A stretch of DNA of 64,000 nucleotides. It comes from Oscillospiraceae bacterium. GTDB taxonomy: Bacteria > Bacillota > Clostridia > Oscillospirales > Acutalibacteraceae. Position numbers and translations under genes: made by a program. Below, piece after piece: positions 27,047 to 36,026 of this stretch (position 1 is its first letter; each line of letters opens with the position of its first letter). The stretch covers positions 124,001 through 188,000 of the forward strand of contig SVQA01000002.1 of NCBI GenBank assembly GCA_015065545.1. Reading direction: 5' to 3'. The notes under the pieces were generated by a model. The model was not told where the DNA came from. It saw only the letters and a list, made by a program, of their open reading frames with translations, and searched no databases.

Positions 27047-27075
27047 TTGATTTTTTTAAGTGATAGTGTTATTAT
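27047..27075 (+). promoter_or_regulatory. Sigma-A-type promoter of rpsT
   Basis: TTGATT (27047-27052), 17-bp spacer, TATTAT (27070-27075). It predicts a leader of about 90 nt. Confidence 0.65.
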
Positions 27076-27169
27076 ATATCAGCACGATTGTGAAAATAGG
27101 GCTTTTATGGAAGCTCTGATGATAAATCTCACGAGGTTTCGTGTTAACGCTTTTGAAGGAGGTGGGACA

Positions 27170-27430
27170 ATGCCCAATATCAAATCAGCAAAGAAGCGCG
27201 TTAAGGTTATCGCAACCAAGACTGCTCAGAACAAGAGCATCAAGTCTGCTCTCAGAACAGCAATTAAGAAAGCTTACAACGCAATCGACACCAACGCTGA
27301 CAACAAAGCTGAGGCGGTTCGTCTTGCTGTTAAGAAAATTGATCAGGCTACCGCAAAGGGTATTCTGCATAAGAACACTGCCGCAAGAAGCAAGTCTAAT
27401 CTTGTTAAGCGCCTGAATGCAACAGCATAA
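27170..27430 (+). CDS. rpsT: 30S ribosomal protein S20
   Basis: 86 residues, Lys/Ala-rich, beginning MPNIKSAKKRVKV and ending with the usual helix (AARSKSNLVKRLNA). The ATG at 27170 is fixed by AAGGAGGTG; the frame is open further upstream, but that part resembles no S20. S20 binds 16S rRNA in the body of the 30S subunit. It is monocistronic, with its own terminator. Confidence 0.98.
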   Translation: MPNIKSAKKRVKVIATKTAQNKSIKSALRTAIKKAYNAIDTNADNKAEAVRLAVKKIDQATAKGILHKNTAARSKSNLVKRLNATA

Positions 27431-27451
27431 TTTTTCTTAATAAACCTTAAA

Positions 27452-27477
27452 AGCAGAGCACTTCTCTGCTTTTTTTG
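27452..27477 (+). terminator. rpsT terminator
   Basis: AGCAGAG / CTCTGCT stem with a 5-nt loop, followed by seven T. Confidence 0.85.
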
Positions 27478-27528
27478 TTTTTTATGGGGTGTTTTGGAAT
27501 TTTTTTGGCTTCAACCCCATATTTTCGG

Positions 27529-27557
27529 TTGACAATTTTATTTTGTGCTGTTATTAT
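27529..27557 (+). promoter_or_regulatory. Strong sigma-A promoter of the 50-residue protein gene
   Basis: TTGACA (27529-27534), 17-bp spacer, TATTAT (27552-27557). An inverted repeat ATGGGGT (27484-27490) / ACCCCAT (27514-27520) lies just upstream of the -35. Confidence 0.7.
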
Positions 27558-27628
27558 TTTAATTAGATAGAATATCTGTGGTTTTTTGCATAGAATATTA
27601 AATAGTATATGATCGGAGGCACAATTTT

Positions 27629-27781
27629 ATGGAAAAGAAAAATTCTTGGGGATGGCTTATCGCTCTGATTTCTGCTCTTGTTGCAGTTGCAGCAGCAGTT
27701 GCTACAATCACTCTTATCAAGAAAAAGAAGGAAAGAGACGACGAGGAGCTTGAGGAGTACCTCGACAGTGCTATCGTTTAA
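27629..27781 (+). CDS. Small single-pass membrane protein (50 residues), uncharacterised
   Basis: A short gene easily missed by length filters. It begins MEKKNSWGWLIALISAL; one alanine/valine-rich membrane helix spans about residues 8-30, then a basic stop-transfer KKKKER and an acidic tail (DDEELEEYLDSAIV). GGAGG lies 9 nt before the ATG, a near-consensus promoter lies upstream, and a terminator starts 21 bp after the stop, so it is a complete monocistronic unit. The orientation is probably tail inside the cell. Function unknown; it could be a small membrane regulator or scaffold. Confidence 0.82.
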   Translation: MEKKNSWGWLIALISALVAVAAAVATITLIKKKKERDDEELEEYLDSAIV

Positions 27782-27802
27782 TTGAAAATTTGCACAAACT
27801 TA

Positions 27803-27836
27803 AGCAGAAGGCATAGTTTTGTCTTCTGCTTTTTTG
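27803..27836 (+). terminator. Terminator of the 50-residue protein gene
   Basis: AGCAGAAG / CTTCTGCT stem with a 12-nt loop, followed by a T run. Confidence 0.85.
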
Positions 27837-27850
27837 TGAGAATAAAACTA

Positions 27851-27879
27851 AAACCGTTGAGTGATTTGCTCAACGGTTT
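27851..27879 (-). terminator. Terminator of the DUF1846 gene
   Basis: An 11-bp perfect stem AAACCGTTGAG / CTCAACGGTTT with a 7-nt loop; T-rich on both exits. It lies just beyond the stop of the minus-strand gene. Confidence 0.8.
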
Positions 27880-27884
27880 TTCTT

Positions 27885-29369
27885 TTACAGATGATAAAGT
27901 TTTTTGGATTGGTAAGCGGGCTCGCAGGTGATGTTCATACCCAGTTTCTTAAACATCTTTTCGTCGGTGCTTGCCAGAATTACCGTGGTGTGTGCCTCGC
28001 AGCCTTTAAGGTTATGAAGCTCATTGAGAGCCTTCTGTGCCAGCTCGTCGGTTGCGGCACAGATAGAGAGTGCCAAGAGCACCTCGTCAATGTGGAGTCT
28101 GGGGTTGCGGTTGCCCAGATGCTCAACCTTGAGCTTCTGTATGGGCTCGATAATGGTGGGGGAGATAAGATGGATTTCGTCATCAAGTCCTGCAAGATAT
28201 TTGAGAGCATTGAGGATTGCCGCAGAAGAAGCACCTAAAAGCGTTGATGTTTTGCCTGTGATTATGGTGCCGTCGGGCATTTCGATTGCGGCGGCAGGCT
28301 CGCCTGTTGCTTCCGCTTTTTGGAGAGCGGCAACAATAACCGGTCTTTGCTCGGATGAAAGTCCTGCCTGCTTCATAAGAAGCTCAAGCTTCAGGGTAAC
28401 ATCTTTCTCTGCGTTGCCTTGTCTGTAAGAGCACATGGCGGTGTAGTATCGACGGATGATTTCCTGCTGTGCGGCGGCACAAACTGCCTTGTCGTCAAAA
28501 ATGCAGTGACCTGCCATATTAACTCCCATATCTGTGGGAGATTTGTAGGGGGATTCACCTAAGATTTGCTCAAACATTGCACTGAGCACAGGGAAAATCT
28601 CTACATCTCGGTTATAGTTAACGGTGGTTTCACCATAGGCTTCAAAGTGGTAGGGGTCAATCATATTGACATCGTTAAGGTCGGCTGTTGCTGCCTCGTA
28701 AGCCATATTAACAGGATGCTTAAGGGGAAGATTCCAGATAGGGAAGGTTTCGAATTTTGCGTAGCCTGCCTTGATGCCTCTCTTGTGGTCGTGATAAAGC
28801 TGAGAAAGGCAGGTTGCCATTTTGCCTGATCCGGGACCGGGGGCAGTGATTATTACAAGCTGTTTGCTTGTTTCGATGTATTCGTTTTTGCCGAGTCCTT
28901 CTTCGCTTACGATAAGGTCAATATCTGCAGGATAACCGGGAATGGGATAGTGGCGGTAAACCTTAACACCCAGTTCCTCCAGTCTTTTCTGGAACTTATT
29001 TGCAGAGGGTTGGTTTGCATAGCAGGTAAGTACCACACTGCCCACATAAAGACCAACTCCGCGAAAAACATCAATAAGACGGAGTGTGTCAAGGTCGTAG
29101 GTGATGCCTAAATCGCCTCTTACCTTGTTTTTTTCAATGTCGCCTGCGTTGATGATGATAACTATCTCTGCCTGGTCTTTAAGTTGCATAAGCATCTGAA
29201 GCTTGCTGTCGGGCTCAAAGCCGGGAAGTACGCGGGATGCGTGATTATCGTCGTAGAGCTTGCCGCCGAATTCAAGGTAGAGTTTACCGCCAAACTGGTT
29301 GATACGCTCTTTGATACATTCGGACTGCATCTGCAAATATTTTTTGTTGTCAAAACCTTTGGTCATCAT
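27885..29369 (-). CDS. DUF1846-family protein
   Basis: 494 residues, full family length. It opens GFDNKKYLQMQSECIKERI and contains ITAPGPGSGKMATCLSQLYHD, a P-loop-like segment, and NMIDPYHFEAYGETTVNYNRD. DUF1846 proteins are conserved cytoplasmic proteins of Firmicutes and related gut bacteria with solved structures but no agreed function. AAGGGG lies 6 nt before the first ATG; a second ATG follows directly and either could serve. It precedes no obvious operon partner; spoVAE is upstream on the same strand, 109 bp away. Confidence 0.9.
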   Translation of the reverse strand: MMTKGFDNKKYLQMQSECIKERINQFGGKLYLEFGGKLYDDNHASRVLPGFEPDSKLQMLMQLKDQAEIVIIINAGDIEKNKVRGDLGITYDLDTLRLIDVFRGVGLYVGSVVLTCYANQPSANKFQKRLEELGVKVYRHYPIPGYPADIDLIVSEEGLGKNEYIETSKQLVIITAPGPGSGKMATCLSQLYHDHKRGIKAGYAKFETFPIWNLPLKHPVNMAYEAATADLNDVNMIDPYHFEAYGETTVNYNRDVEIFPVLSAMFEQILGESPYKSPTDMGVNMAGHCIFDDKAVCAAAQQEIIRRYYTAMCSYRQGNAEKDVTLKLELLMKQAGLSSEQRPVIVAALQKAEATGEPAAAIEMPDGTIITGKTSTLLGASSAAILNALKYLAGLDDEIHLISPTIIEPIQKLKVEHLGNRNPRLHIDEVLLALSICAATDELAQKALNELHNLKGCEAHTTVILASTDEKMFKKLGMNITCEPAYQSKKLYHL

Positions 29370-29478
29370 ATAATACCCCTTATTAAATGTTTAAAAACAA
29401 CCTAAAGATTATTATACAACGATAAATGTGGGTTTTCAAGGGGAATTTTTAGGGGATTTCAAAGGATTTGCTCTTTTT

Positions 29479-29832
29479 TTATTTAAGTCGGGACTTTCCC
29501 AGTATGGCGGCAATAACACCCAAGACAATTGCGGCGGTGATTCCTGCCGCAGACGCGGACAGACCTCCTGTGAGGATTCCCATTGCACCCTTTGCGGTTA
29601 CGGCGGTTTTTACTCCCTCTGCCATAACGTGTCCGAATCCTGTCAGAGGCACCGATGCTCCTGCTCCTGCAAACTCTGCGAAGGGCTTGTAAAGTCCCAG
29701 TGCAGAGAGCACAACACCAAGCACCACACAGCCCGTTAGGATTCTTGCGGGGGTGAGTTTTGTCAGGTCGATAAGTATTTGTGCTACAGCGCAGATAATA
29801 CCGCCTGCAAGAAACGCTTTAAGATATTCCAT
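29479..29832 (-). CDS. spoVAE: Stage V sporulation protein AE
   Basis: 117 residues, four hydrophobic segments, glycine/alanine-rich: LKAFLAGGIICAVAQILIDL, TPARILTGCVVLGVVLSALG, and a C-terminal GGLSASAAGITAAIVLG. SpoVAE is an integral subunit of the dipicolinic-acid channel in the inner spore membrane. GAAAGGA precedes the ATG. It is usually adjacent to spoVAC and spoVAD; here spoVAD is 25 kb away and spoVAC is not in the window. Confidence 0.92.
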   Translation of the reverse strand: MEYLKAFLAGGIICAVAQILIDLTKLTPARILTGCVVLGVVLSALGLYKPFAEFAGAGASVPLTGFGHVMAEGVKTAVTAKGAMGILTGGLSASAAGITAAIVLGVIAAILGKSRLK

Positions 29833-29921
29833 AATAGTCCTTTCTTTCCATAAATATTATATACATATATATGCATTTTTTGACTTGTTCTTTTCAATAT
29901 ATGGAATTTTTGAAAAATTCA

Positions 29922-29949
29922 TTGAAAAAAACACTCAAATAGATATAAT
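29922..29949 (+). promoter_or_regulatory. Sigma-A-type promoter of the rnf operon
   Basis: TTGAAA (29922-29927), 16-bp spacer, TATAAT (29944-29949), 83 bp before rnfC. Confidence 0.6.
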
Positions 29950-30032
29950 TATTATTAACTCTACAATGCGAAAGTATACGCTGATTACAGTAGCAAAATT
30001 TTATATAAACTTCTTACACAGGAGGTTGAAAT

Positions 30033-31397
30033 ATGCAAGAGAAAAAATTAAGTTTTCCGACTAAGCCCTTCCGTACTAACGGCGGAGCAAGGGTACCTCA
30101 CAGAAAGCACACAACCGATATGCAGAGTGTGATTATGCCCTCCCCGAAAACAGTTACCATTGCAATGCAGCAGCACATTGGTGCACCCTGCAAGCCTGTG
30201 GTAGCAGTTGGCGATACCGTTTATGTGGGCACTGTGGTGGGTGACAGTGATGCATTTGTCTGTGCACCGATTCATTCCAGTGTCAGCGGAACAGTAAAAA
30301 GTATTACAAACATTACTCTCCCCGGCGGCAAGCTTACAGAAGCTGTTGTGATTGAGTCTGACGGACTTGATACTCCTGACCCCGCTCTTAAACCTGTAGA
30401 GGTAAATAACTTGCAGGATTTCCTGAGAGCTGTAAGAGCAAGCGGTCTGGTAGGTCTTGGCGGAGCAGGCTTTCCCACTCACGTAAAGCTCAATGTCCCC
30501 GAAGGAAAAGAGATTGACACACTCCTTATAAACTGTGCAGAGTGTGAGCCGTATATAACTGCTGATAACCGTGAGGTAATCGAAAACTCCTGGGCTGTTA
30601 TGTCGGGTATTTATTCGGTGCTCGAGATACTGGGTATAGAAAGAGTTATCATCGGAATAGAGAACAACAAGCCCGAGGCGATAAAAATCCTCAAAGAGAT
30701 TGCCGATAATGAGAAGTACGACCCTAAAGATGTAGTAAGGGTTCTTCCTCTTAAGGCATCCTATCCGCAGGGTGCAGAGAAGGTGCTCATAAAAGCCTGC
30801 ACAGGCAGAGAGGTGCCTGCAGGTAAGCTTCCTGCAGATGCAGGCTGTATTGTTATGAATGTTACCTCAATTGCTGTTTTGAGCGACTATCTTAAAACGG
30901 GTATGCCTCTTGTAAAGAAGCGTCTTACCATTGACGGCAGTGCAATTAAAGAACCTAAAAATGTAATCGTTCCTATCGGTACACCAATCAATGAGGTTAT
31001 AGAGTTCTGTGGCGGTTACAAGGGTGAGCCTCACAAAATCCTTATGGGCGGTCCTATGATGGGCCTTTCCCTCGATGATGACACCCTGCCTGTGCTTAAG
31101 CAGAATAACGCAATCCTTGCTTTTGACGAAAAAGAGGCAAGGCTCAATGACGCCACCGACTGTATCCGTTGCGGCAGATGTGTGAGTGCTTGCCCGATGA
31201 GACTCGTACCCACAAAGCTTTGTGCAGATATTAAACTTAAGGATTTTGACTCGATGCAGAAGCATCAGATTATGACCTGTATGGAGTGCGGAAGCTGTGC
31301 TTTCAGCTGTCCTGCACACAGGCATATAGTACAGACCATACGAATGGGCAAGGGTATGCTCAGAGAATATATGGCAACCAAGAAAGGAGATAAGTGA
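30033..31397 (+). CDS. rnfC: Rnf complex subunit C
   Basis: 454 residues. RnfC is the peripheral NADH-binding subunit of the Rnf ferredoxin:NAD+ oxidoreductase, a membrane redox ion pump. A glycine-rich nucleotide/FMN region (GLVGLGGAGFPTHVKLNVP) lies near residue 135. Two 4Fe-4S motifs lie at about 377 (CIRCGRCVSACP) and 416 (CMECGSCAFSCP). GGAGG precedes the ATG. It is first of six contiguous rnf genes. Confidence 0.97.
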   Translation: MQEKKLSFPTKPFRTNGGARVPHRKHTTDMQSVIMPSPKTVTIAMQQHIGAPCKPVVAVGDTVYVGTVVGDSDAFVCAPIHSSVSGTVKSITNITLPGGKLTEAVVIESDGLDTPDPALKPVEVNNLQDFLRAVRASGLVGLGGAGFPTHVKLNVPEGKEIDTLLINCAECEPYITADNREVIENSWAVMSGIYSVLEILGIERVIIGIENNKPEAIKILKEIADNEKYDPKDVVRVLPLKASYPQGAEKVLIKACTGREVPAGKLPADAGCIVMNVTSIAVLSDYLKTGMPLVKKRLTIDGSAIKEPKNVIVPIGTPINEVIEFCGGYKGEPHKILMGGPMMGLSLDDDTLPVLKQNNAILAFDEKEARLNDATDCIRCGRCVSACPMRLVPTKLCADIKLKDFDSMQKHQIMTCMECGSCAFSCPAHRHIVQTIRMGKGMLREYMATKKGDK

Positions 31398-31398
31398 T

Positions 31399-32319
31399 AT
31401 GGCGAAACTTTTTACATCTTCATCTCCTCATCTGGGAAGCACCGCTTCTACAAGAAAAATAATGCTTGATGTGATTATTTCTCTTTTGCCTGCGGCGGCA
31501 GCTTCTATTGTATTCTTCGGCTACAGGGCGGCTATGCTTATCGGTATATGTGTGCTTACCTGTGTAGTTTCTGAGTACTTCAGCAGGATTATTATGAAGA
31601 GAGAGCAGACTATAGGTGATTTGTCGGCTGTGGTTACGGGTCTTTTGCTGGCACTTAACCTGCCTGCAACCCTGCATCCTCTTATGGCGGCTTTCGGCTC
31701 AATTGTTGCAATTGTGGTTGTAAAGCAGATGTTCGGCGGTATCGGAATGAATTTCGTAAATCCCGCCTTGGCGGCAAGAATCGTTCTTATGGTTTCCTTC
31801 CCTGCGGCTATGACAAACTGGATGCCTTCAAAACTTTCAGGTGTGGATGCAGTAACATCTGCTACACCTCTGGCAGAGGGCACATCCTTCTCTTATCTGG
31901 AGCTTCTTTTAGGTAATCACGGCGGCTCAATGGGTGAGACCTGTGCAGTAGCTCTCATTCTCGGCGGTCTTTATCTGATTCTAAGAAAAGTTATTGCTCC
32001 CACAATTCCCGTGGTTTACATAGGTACAGCGGCAGTACTCTCACTCCTGTTGGGACTTGACCCTCTGGAGCAGGTGCTCAGCGGTGGACTTCTCTTAGGT
32101 GCAATCTTTATGGCAACAGACTACACCACATCTCCCATTACAAAATGGGGCAAGGTTATTTACGCTGTGGGCTGCGGTGTTCTGACAATCCTTATCAGAA
32201 CCTTTGCGGAAGTACCCGAGGGTGTTTCCTTCTCAATTCTTATTATGAATATTCTTACTCCTCTTATTGAAAACACCACAACTCCCAGAGCTTTTGGCGA
32301 GAGCAAGGAGGGTAAGTGA
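31399..32319 (+). CDS. rnfD: Rnf complex subunit D
   Basis: 306 residues, about ten membrane helices. It carries the SATPLAE motif near residue 155, where RnfD/NqrB covalently binds FMN through the threonine. It takes part in transmembrane electron transfer coupled to Na+ or H+ export. It starts 1 bp after rnfC's stop, after AAAGGAG. Confidence 0.96.
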   Translation: MAKLFTSSSPHLGSTASTRKIMLDVIISLLPAAAASIVFFGYRAAMLIGICVLTCVVSEYFSRIIMKREQTIGDLSAVVTGLLLALNLPATLHPLMAAFGSIVAIVVVKQMFGGIGMNFVNPALAARIVLMVSFPAAMTNWMPSKLSGVDAVTSATPLAEGTSFSYLELLLGNHGGSMGETCAVALILGGLYLILRKVIAPTIPVVYIGTAAVLSLLLGLDPLEQVLSGGLLLGAIFMATDYTTSPITKWGKVIYAVGCGVLTILIRTFAEVPEGVSFSILIMNILTPLIENTTTPRAFGESKEGK

Positions 32320-32885
32320 TGAAAAAGATAACTTTTAAGGGGATTTTTGTTCCCACAATATCACTTTTTGTTATATGTCTTGTTGTAGCCTTGCTTCTCG
32401 GTTTTACCAATGAGCTTACAAAAGACGCAATTGCAGAAAATCAGCAGAAAAAAGCCGACGAGGCAAAGCAAGCGGTATGCTCTCAGGCAATAACCTTTGA
32501 AGGTGAAAAGGGTCTGGAGATAGAGGTTTATCGCGGCTTTGATAAAGACGGAAACCTTGTAGGTTACGCTATCCCTGCAAAGAGCAAGGGCTACGGCGGT
32601 GATGTAGAGATTATGGTTGGCTTTGATACCGAAGGTAGTATCACAGGTGTCAGCATTGTATCAATCAACGAAACGCCCGGTCTTGGAATGAATGCCCAGA
32701 AGGACTCTTTCAGAAGTCAGTTTGAGGGCGAAATTCCCGACGGAGGATTTTCTGCAAAGAAAGGCGGAGAAGGAATAAAGCAGATTGATGCTTTAACCAG
32801 TGCTACCATAACCTCTGAGGCTGTCTCTCAGGCGGTAAATAATGCGATTAACGTATATAATTCCTTGGAAGGAGGCGGTAACTGA
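32319..32885 (+). CDS. rnfG: Rnf complex subunit G
   Basis: 188 residues from the ATG that shares one base with the rnfD stop; GGAGGG lies 6 nt upstream, and an earlier GTG is too close to it. One N-terminal membrane helix, then an extracytoplasmic FMN-binding domain with the flavinylation motif TSATITS near the C-terminus. Confidence 0.95.
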   Translation: MKKITFKGIFVPTISLFVICLVVALLLGFTNELTKDAIAENQQKKADEAKQAVCSQAITFEGEKGLEIEVYRGFDKDGNLVGYAIPAKSKGYGGDVEIMVGFDTEGSITGVSIVSINETPGLGMNAQKDSFRSQFEGEIPDGGFSAKKGGEGIKQIDALTSATITSEAVSQAVNNAINVYNSLEGGGN

Positions 32886-33619
32886 TGAGTGAAAAAAAGT
32901 GCAATTATGTAAAAGAAGTCACAAAAGGCATTATAAAAGAAAATCCTGTTCTGTGCCTTGTTCTCGGTACTTGTCCGACTCTTGCGGTTACCACAGCGGC
33001 TTCTAATGCTATAGGCATGGGTTTGGCGGCAACACTGGTGCTTATCGGCTCCAATGCTGTAATCTCCGCTATGCGAAAGCTGATTCCCGATAAGGTAAGA
33101 ATCCCTGCATACATAACAATTATTGCAACCTTTGTTACAATAGTTCAGATGCTCGTAAAGGCTTTTGTACCCTCTATCGATGAGAGCCTCGGTATATTTT
33201 TGCCTCTTATTGTTGTGAACTGTATTATCCTTGGCAGAGCCGAAATGTATGCAAGCAAGAATTCCGTTATCCCTTCCATGCTTGATGGCTTGGGGATGGG
33301 AATCGGATTTACCGTTACTCTGCTGCTTATGGGTTCTATCCGTGAAATTCTCGGTAACGGAACCTGGTTTGGTCATACTCTTATTCCGGAGTTTGGCATT
33401 CTTATATTTATTCTTCCTCCGGGTGGATTCTTTGTTTTTGGTATGCTTATTGCATTGGCTTCAAAAATAAGCGGAAAGAATCCCCCAAAGGCAACAGGTT
33501 GCAGTAACTGCCCCTTAAAAGGCAAGTGCTCTGTGGCGGTTACAGAAGGGGAGAAGTGTGAAAATCCGACAGAAACACAAACTTCCGTCGCACTTTCCGA
33601 AGGAGGTGAGAGTCTATGA
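32885..33619 (+). CDS. rnfE: Rnf complex subunit E
   Basis: 244 residues, six membrane helices of the RnfA/RnfE family (NPVLCLVLGTCPTLAVTT, PLIVVNCIILGRAE). The roughly 45-residue C-terminal extension contains a CSNCPLKGKC cysteine cluster that is not part of the core. The ATG overlaps the rnfG stop by one base. Confidence 0.95.
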   Translation: MSEKKCNYVKEVTKGIIKENPVLCLVLGTCPTLAVTTAASNAIGMGLAATLVLIGSNAVISAMRKLIPDKVRIPAYITIIATFVTIVQMLVKAFVPSIDESLGIFLPLIVVNCIILGRAEMYASKNSVIPSMLDGLGMGIGFTVTLLLMGSIREILGNGTWFGHTLIPEFGILIFILPPGGFFVFGMLIALASKISGKNPPKATGCSNCPLKGKCSVAVTEGEKCENPTETQTSVALSEGGESL

Positions 33620-34218
33620 TTAAGGGTCTCATTTCAGTTTTTCTCATAGCTATTCTCACCGAGAACTATGTTCTCAGCAAGTTTTTGGGTATATGTCCCT
33701 TCCTCGGTGTTTCGAAGAAAGTAAATACTGCTTTGGGTATGAGTGCTGCTGTAACCTTTGTTATGGTGCTTGCTACTGCGGTTACATATCCCATTTATAT
33801 GTATCTCCTCGTACCTGCCGATCTGGCGTATCTTGAAACTATCGTTTTTATTTTAGTTATTGCAGGTCTTGTTCAGCTTGTGGAAATTGTACTTAAAAAA
33901 TACATTCCCACACTTTACAAGTCCCTTGGAATTTATTTGCCCCTTATCACAACAAACTGTGCTGTGCTCGGTGTAACAATGCTTGTTATCGAGAAGAGCG
34001 GTGCAGATTTCACGTACCTTCATGCACTTGTGAATTCTCTGGGTGCAGGTATCGGTTTCCTTGTGGCAATGGTAATGTTTGCAGGTGTAAGACAGAGAAT
34101 GGAGGCCTGCGATATTCCCAAATCCCTAAAGGGCCTGCCCATTACTTTGGTAGCGGCTTCTCTTGTTTCTCTCAGTTTCCTCGGCTTTTCGGGCCTTGTT
34201 GAGAATATGCTCGGTTAA
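33616..34218 (+). CDS. rnfA: Rnf complex subunit A
   Basis: 200 residues, six membrane helices. Family blocks ENYVLSKFLGICPFLGVSKK and LPLITTNCAVLG hold the conserved cysteines thought to bind an Fe-S centre with RnfE. It overlaps rnfE by 4 bp (ATGA). Confidence 0.96.
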   Translation: MIKGLISVFLIAILTENYVLSKFLGICPFLGVSKKVNTALGMSAAVTFVMVLATAVTYPIYMYLLVPADLAYLETIVFILVIAGLVQLVEIVLKKYIPTLYKSLGIYLPLITTNCAVLGVTMLVIEKSGADFTYLHALVNSLGAGIGFLVAMVMFAGVRQRMEACDIPKSLKGLPITLVAASLVSLSFLGFSGLVENMLG

Positions 34219-34231
34219 GGAGGGATAGGTT

Positions 34232-35026
34232 TTGGATTTTACAATAATTTTAATTGCCGTGCTTATTGTAGCCGGTATAGGACTTATAATCGGACTTATC
34301 CTTTCGTTTGCTTCTGCTGTAATGGCTGTACCCACAGACGAAAAGGTAGAGGCATTAACCGAAGCACTCCCCGGTGCTAACTGCGGTGCCTGCGGATACT
34401 CAGGTTGCTCGGGTTATGCAGCGGCTCTTGCAAGCGGAGAGGCGAAAAACGGACTTTGTGCTCCCGGCGGAGAAGAATGTGCCAAAGAGATTGCGCGAAT
34501 TTTAGGACAGGAAGTCGGTAATTTAGAGAAAAAGGTAGCTGTGGTACGCTGTATGGGTATCACAGATAACACCGAAGACAAGGTTAATTATCAGGGAGTT
34601 AAGTCCTGTAAGGGTGCTATGATTGTAGGCTCAAAGGGTCAGTGCGAATTCGGCTGTCTTGGTCTTGGGGACTGCGTGGCAGCTTGCCCCTATGGTGCAG
34701 TAAGTGTTTGCAACGGTGTTGCACGGATTGATAAGGATTTGTGTAAGGCATGCGGACTTTGTGTGTCTGCTTGCCCCAAGAAGATAATTGATATTGTACC
34801 CCTTAAGGAGCAGGTTATTGTCCGTTGCTCAAACACCCAGAAAGGCGCTTTGGCTAAAAAGGCTTGTAAAGTTGCCTGTATCGGATGTAAAAAATGCGAA
34901 AAGGTTTGCGAAAAGGGAGCGGTTTCAATTGAGAAATTCAAAGCAACCGTAGACCCATATAAATGCGGCGGTTGCAGTGAATGTATTGAAGCTTGTCCTC
35001 AGGGAAGTATAACGAACCTCTTTTAA
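34232..35026 (+). CDS. rnfB: Rnf complex subunit B (ferredoxin-interacting)
   Basis: 264 residues starting at TTG after AAGGAGGGAT. An N-terminal membrane helix, then a four-cysteine Fe-S domain (GANCGACGYSGCSGYA) and further 4Fe-4S motifs (CLGLGDCVAACP, CKACGLCVSACP, CIGCKKCEKVC, CGGCSECIEACP). RnfB accepts electrons from reduced ferredoxin. It is the last rnf gene. Confidence 0.96.
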   Translation: MDFTIILIAVLIVAGIGLIIGLILSFASAVMAVPTDEKVEALTEALPGANCGACGYSGCSGYAAALASGEAKNGLCAPGGEECAKEIARILGQEVGNLEKKVAVVRCMGITDNTEDKVNYQGVKSCKGAMIVGSKGQCEFGCLGLGDCVAACPYGAVSVCNGVARIDKDLCKACGLCVSACPKKIIDIVPLKEQVIVRCSNTQKGALAKKACKVACIGCKKCEKVCEKGAVSIEKFKATVDPYKCGGCSECIEACPQGSITNLF

Positions 35027-35058
35027 CAGGCAGTTTTATAAATAAGGAGTGAATAAAA

Positions 35059-36024
35059 ATGGTAGAGGTTAAAAACCTCGTTAAGAATTACGGCAGTATC
35101 AACGCCTTGGATAATGTAAGTTTTACAGTAGAAAAAGGTGAGATATTGGGTTTTCTCGGCCCCAATGGTGCAGGCAAATCTACCACACTTAATATAATTA
35201 CAGGATATCTTTTTTCAAACGGCGGTACTGTTACCATCGACGGATACGATATTCTGGAAAACCCTATGCAGGCCCGCTCAAAAATCGGATATCTCCCCGA
35301 GCAGCCTCCTGTGTATTCTGATATGACAGTCCTAAAGTACCTTGAGTTTATCTACGGACTCAAGAAGGTAAAGCTTCCCAGAAAGCAACATATTGAGGAA
35401 GTTATGAAGCTCGTAAAGATTGATGACATAAAGGGAAGAGTTATCGGTAATCTCTCAAAGGGCTATAAACAGAGAGTAGGCTTTGCACAAGCTCTAATCG
35501 GTAATCCGGAGGTTATTATTCTGGATGAGCCCACAGTTGGCCTTGACCCGAGACAGATTGTTGAGATGCGTTCTGTTATAAGAGGCCTTGCAAAGAAACA
35601 TACGGTAATATTTTCTTCTCATATTCTTTCCGAGGTTGCAAATATCTGCGACAGAATCGTAGTTATTTCCGAGGGTAAGATTGTAGCGGATGCAAAGACC
35701 GCAGAGCTTTCTGCTGTTACATCCGATGTAAAAAAACTATCTGTAATCGTAGAGGGATCTTCTTCCTCTGTGCTTTCTCTTGTCGGAGAAATCGAAGGGG
35801 TTACAAAGGTTCGTCGTGTTTCTCAGATTTCAGAGGGAGTTTTTGAATATGCTGTGGAGTACAAAAAGGAGACAGATGTACGACGTGCCGTATTCAAAGC
35901 TCTTGCCAAAGCAAATCTCGTGATTCTTGAGATGAAGGATTCAGGACTTTCTCTTGAGGATTCCTATATGCAGCTTACAAAGTTTGCCGGTGCAAACACA
36001 AGACAGAAGAAAGGAGGAATATAA
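35059..36024 (+). CDS. ABC transporter ATP-binding protein (GldA-like)
   Basis: 321 residues. Walker A GPNGAGKST, signature LSKGYKQR, Walker B VIILDEPTVGLD, then a roughly 90-residue C-terminal extension found in ABC-2 exporters. It powers the permease encoded 2 bp downstream. With the two following genes it matches the GldA-GldF-GldG arrangement of Bacteroidota gliding clusters; Firmicutes homologues exist without gliding and their substrate is unknown. Confidence 0.93.
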   Translation: MVEVKNLVKNYGSINALDNVSFTVEKGEILGFLGPNGAGKSTTLNIITGYLFSNGGTVTIDGYDILENPMQARSKIGYLPEQPPVYSDMTVLKYLEFIYGLKKVKLPRKQHIEEVMKLVKIDDIKGRVIGNLSKGYKQRVGFAQALIGNPEVIILDEPTVGLDPRQIVEMRSVIRGLAKKHTVIFSSHILSEVANICDRIVVISEGKIVADAKTAELSAVTSDVKKLSVIVEGSSSSVLSLVGEIEGVTKVRRVSQISEGVFEYAVEYKKETDVRRAVFKALAKANLVILEMKDSGLSLEDSYMQLTKFAGANTRQKKGGI

Positions 36025-36026
36025 AA

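Noticed and set aside
29833..29900. Forespore sigma promoter upstream of spoVAE
   Set aside because: GCATA and GGAAAG-like boxes occur but at a spacing unlike SigF or SigG promoters in this AT-rich stretch.
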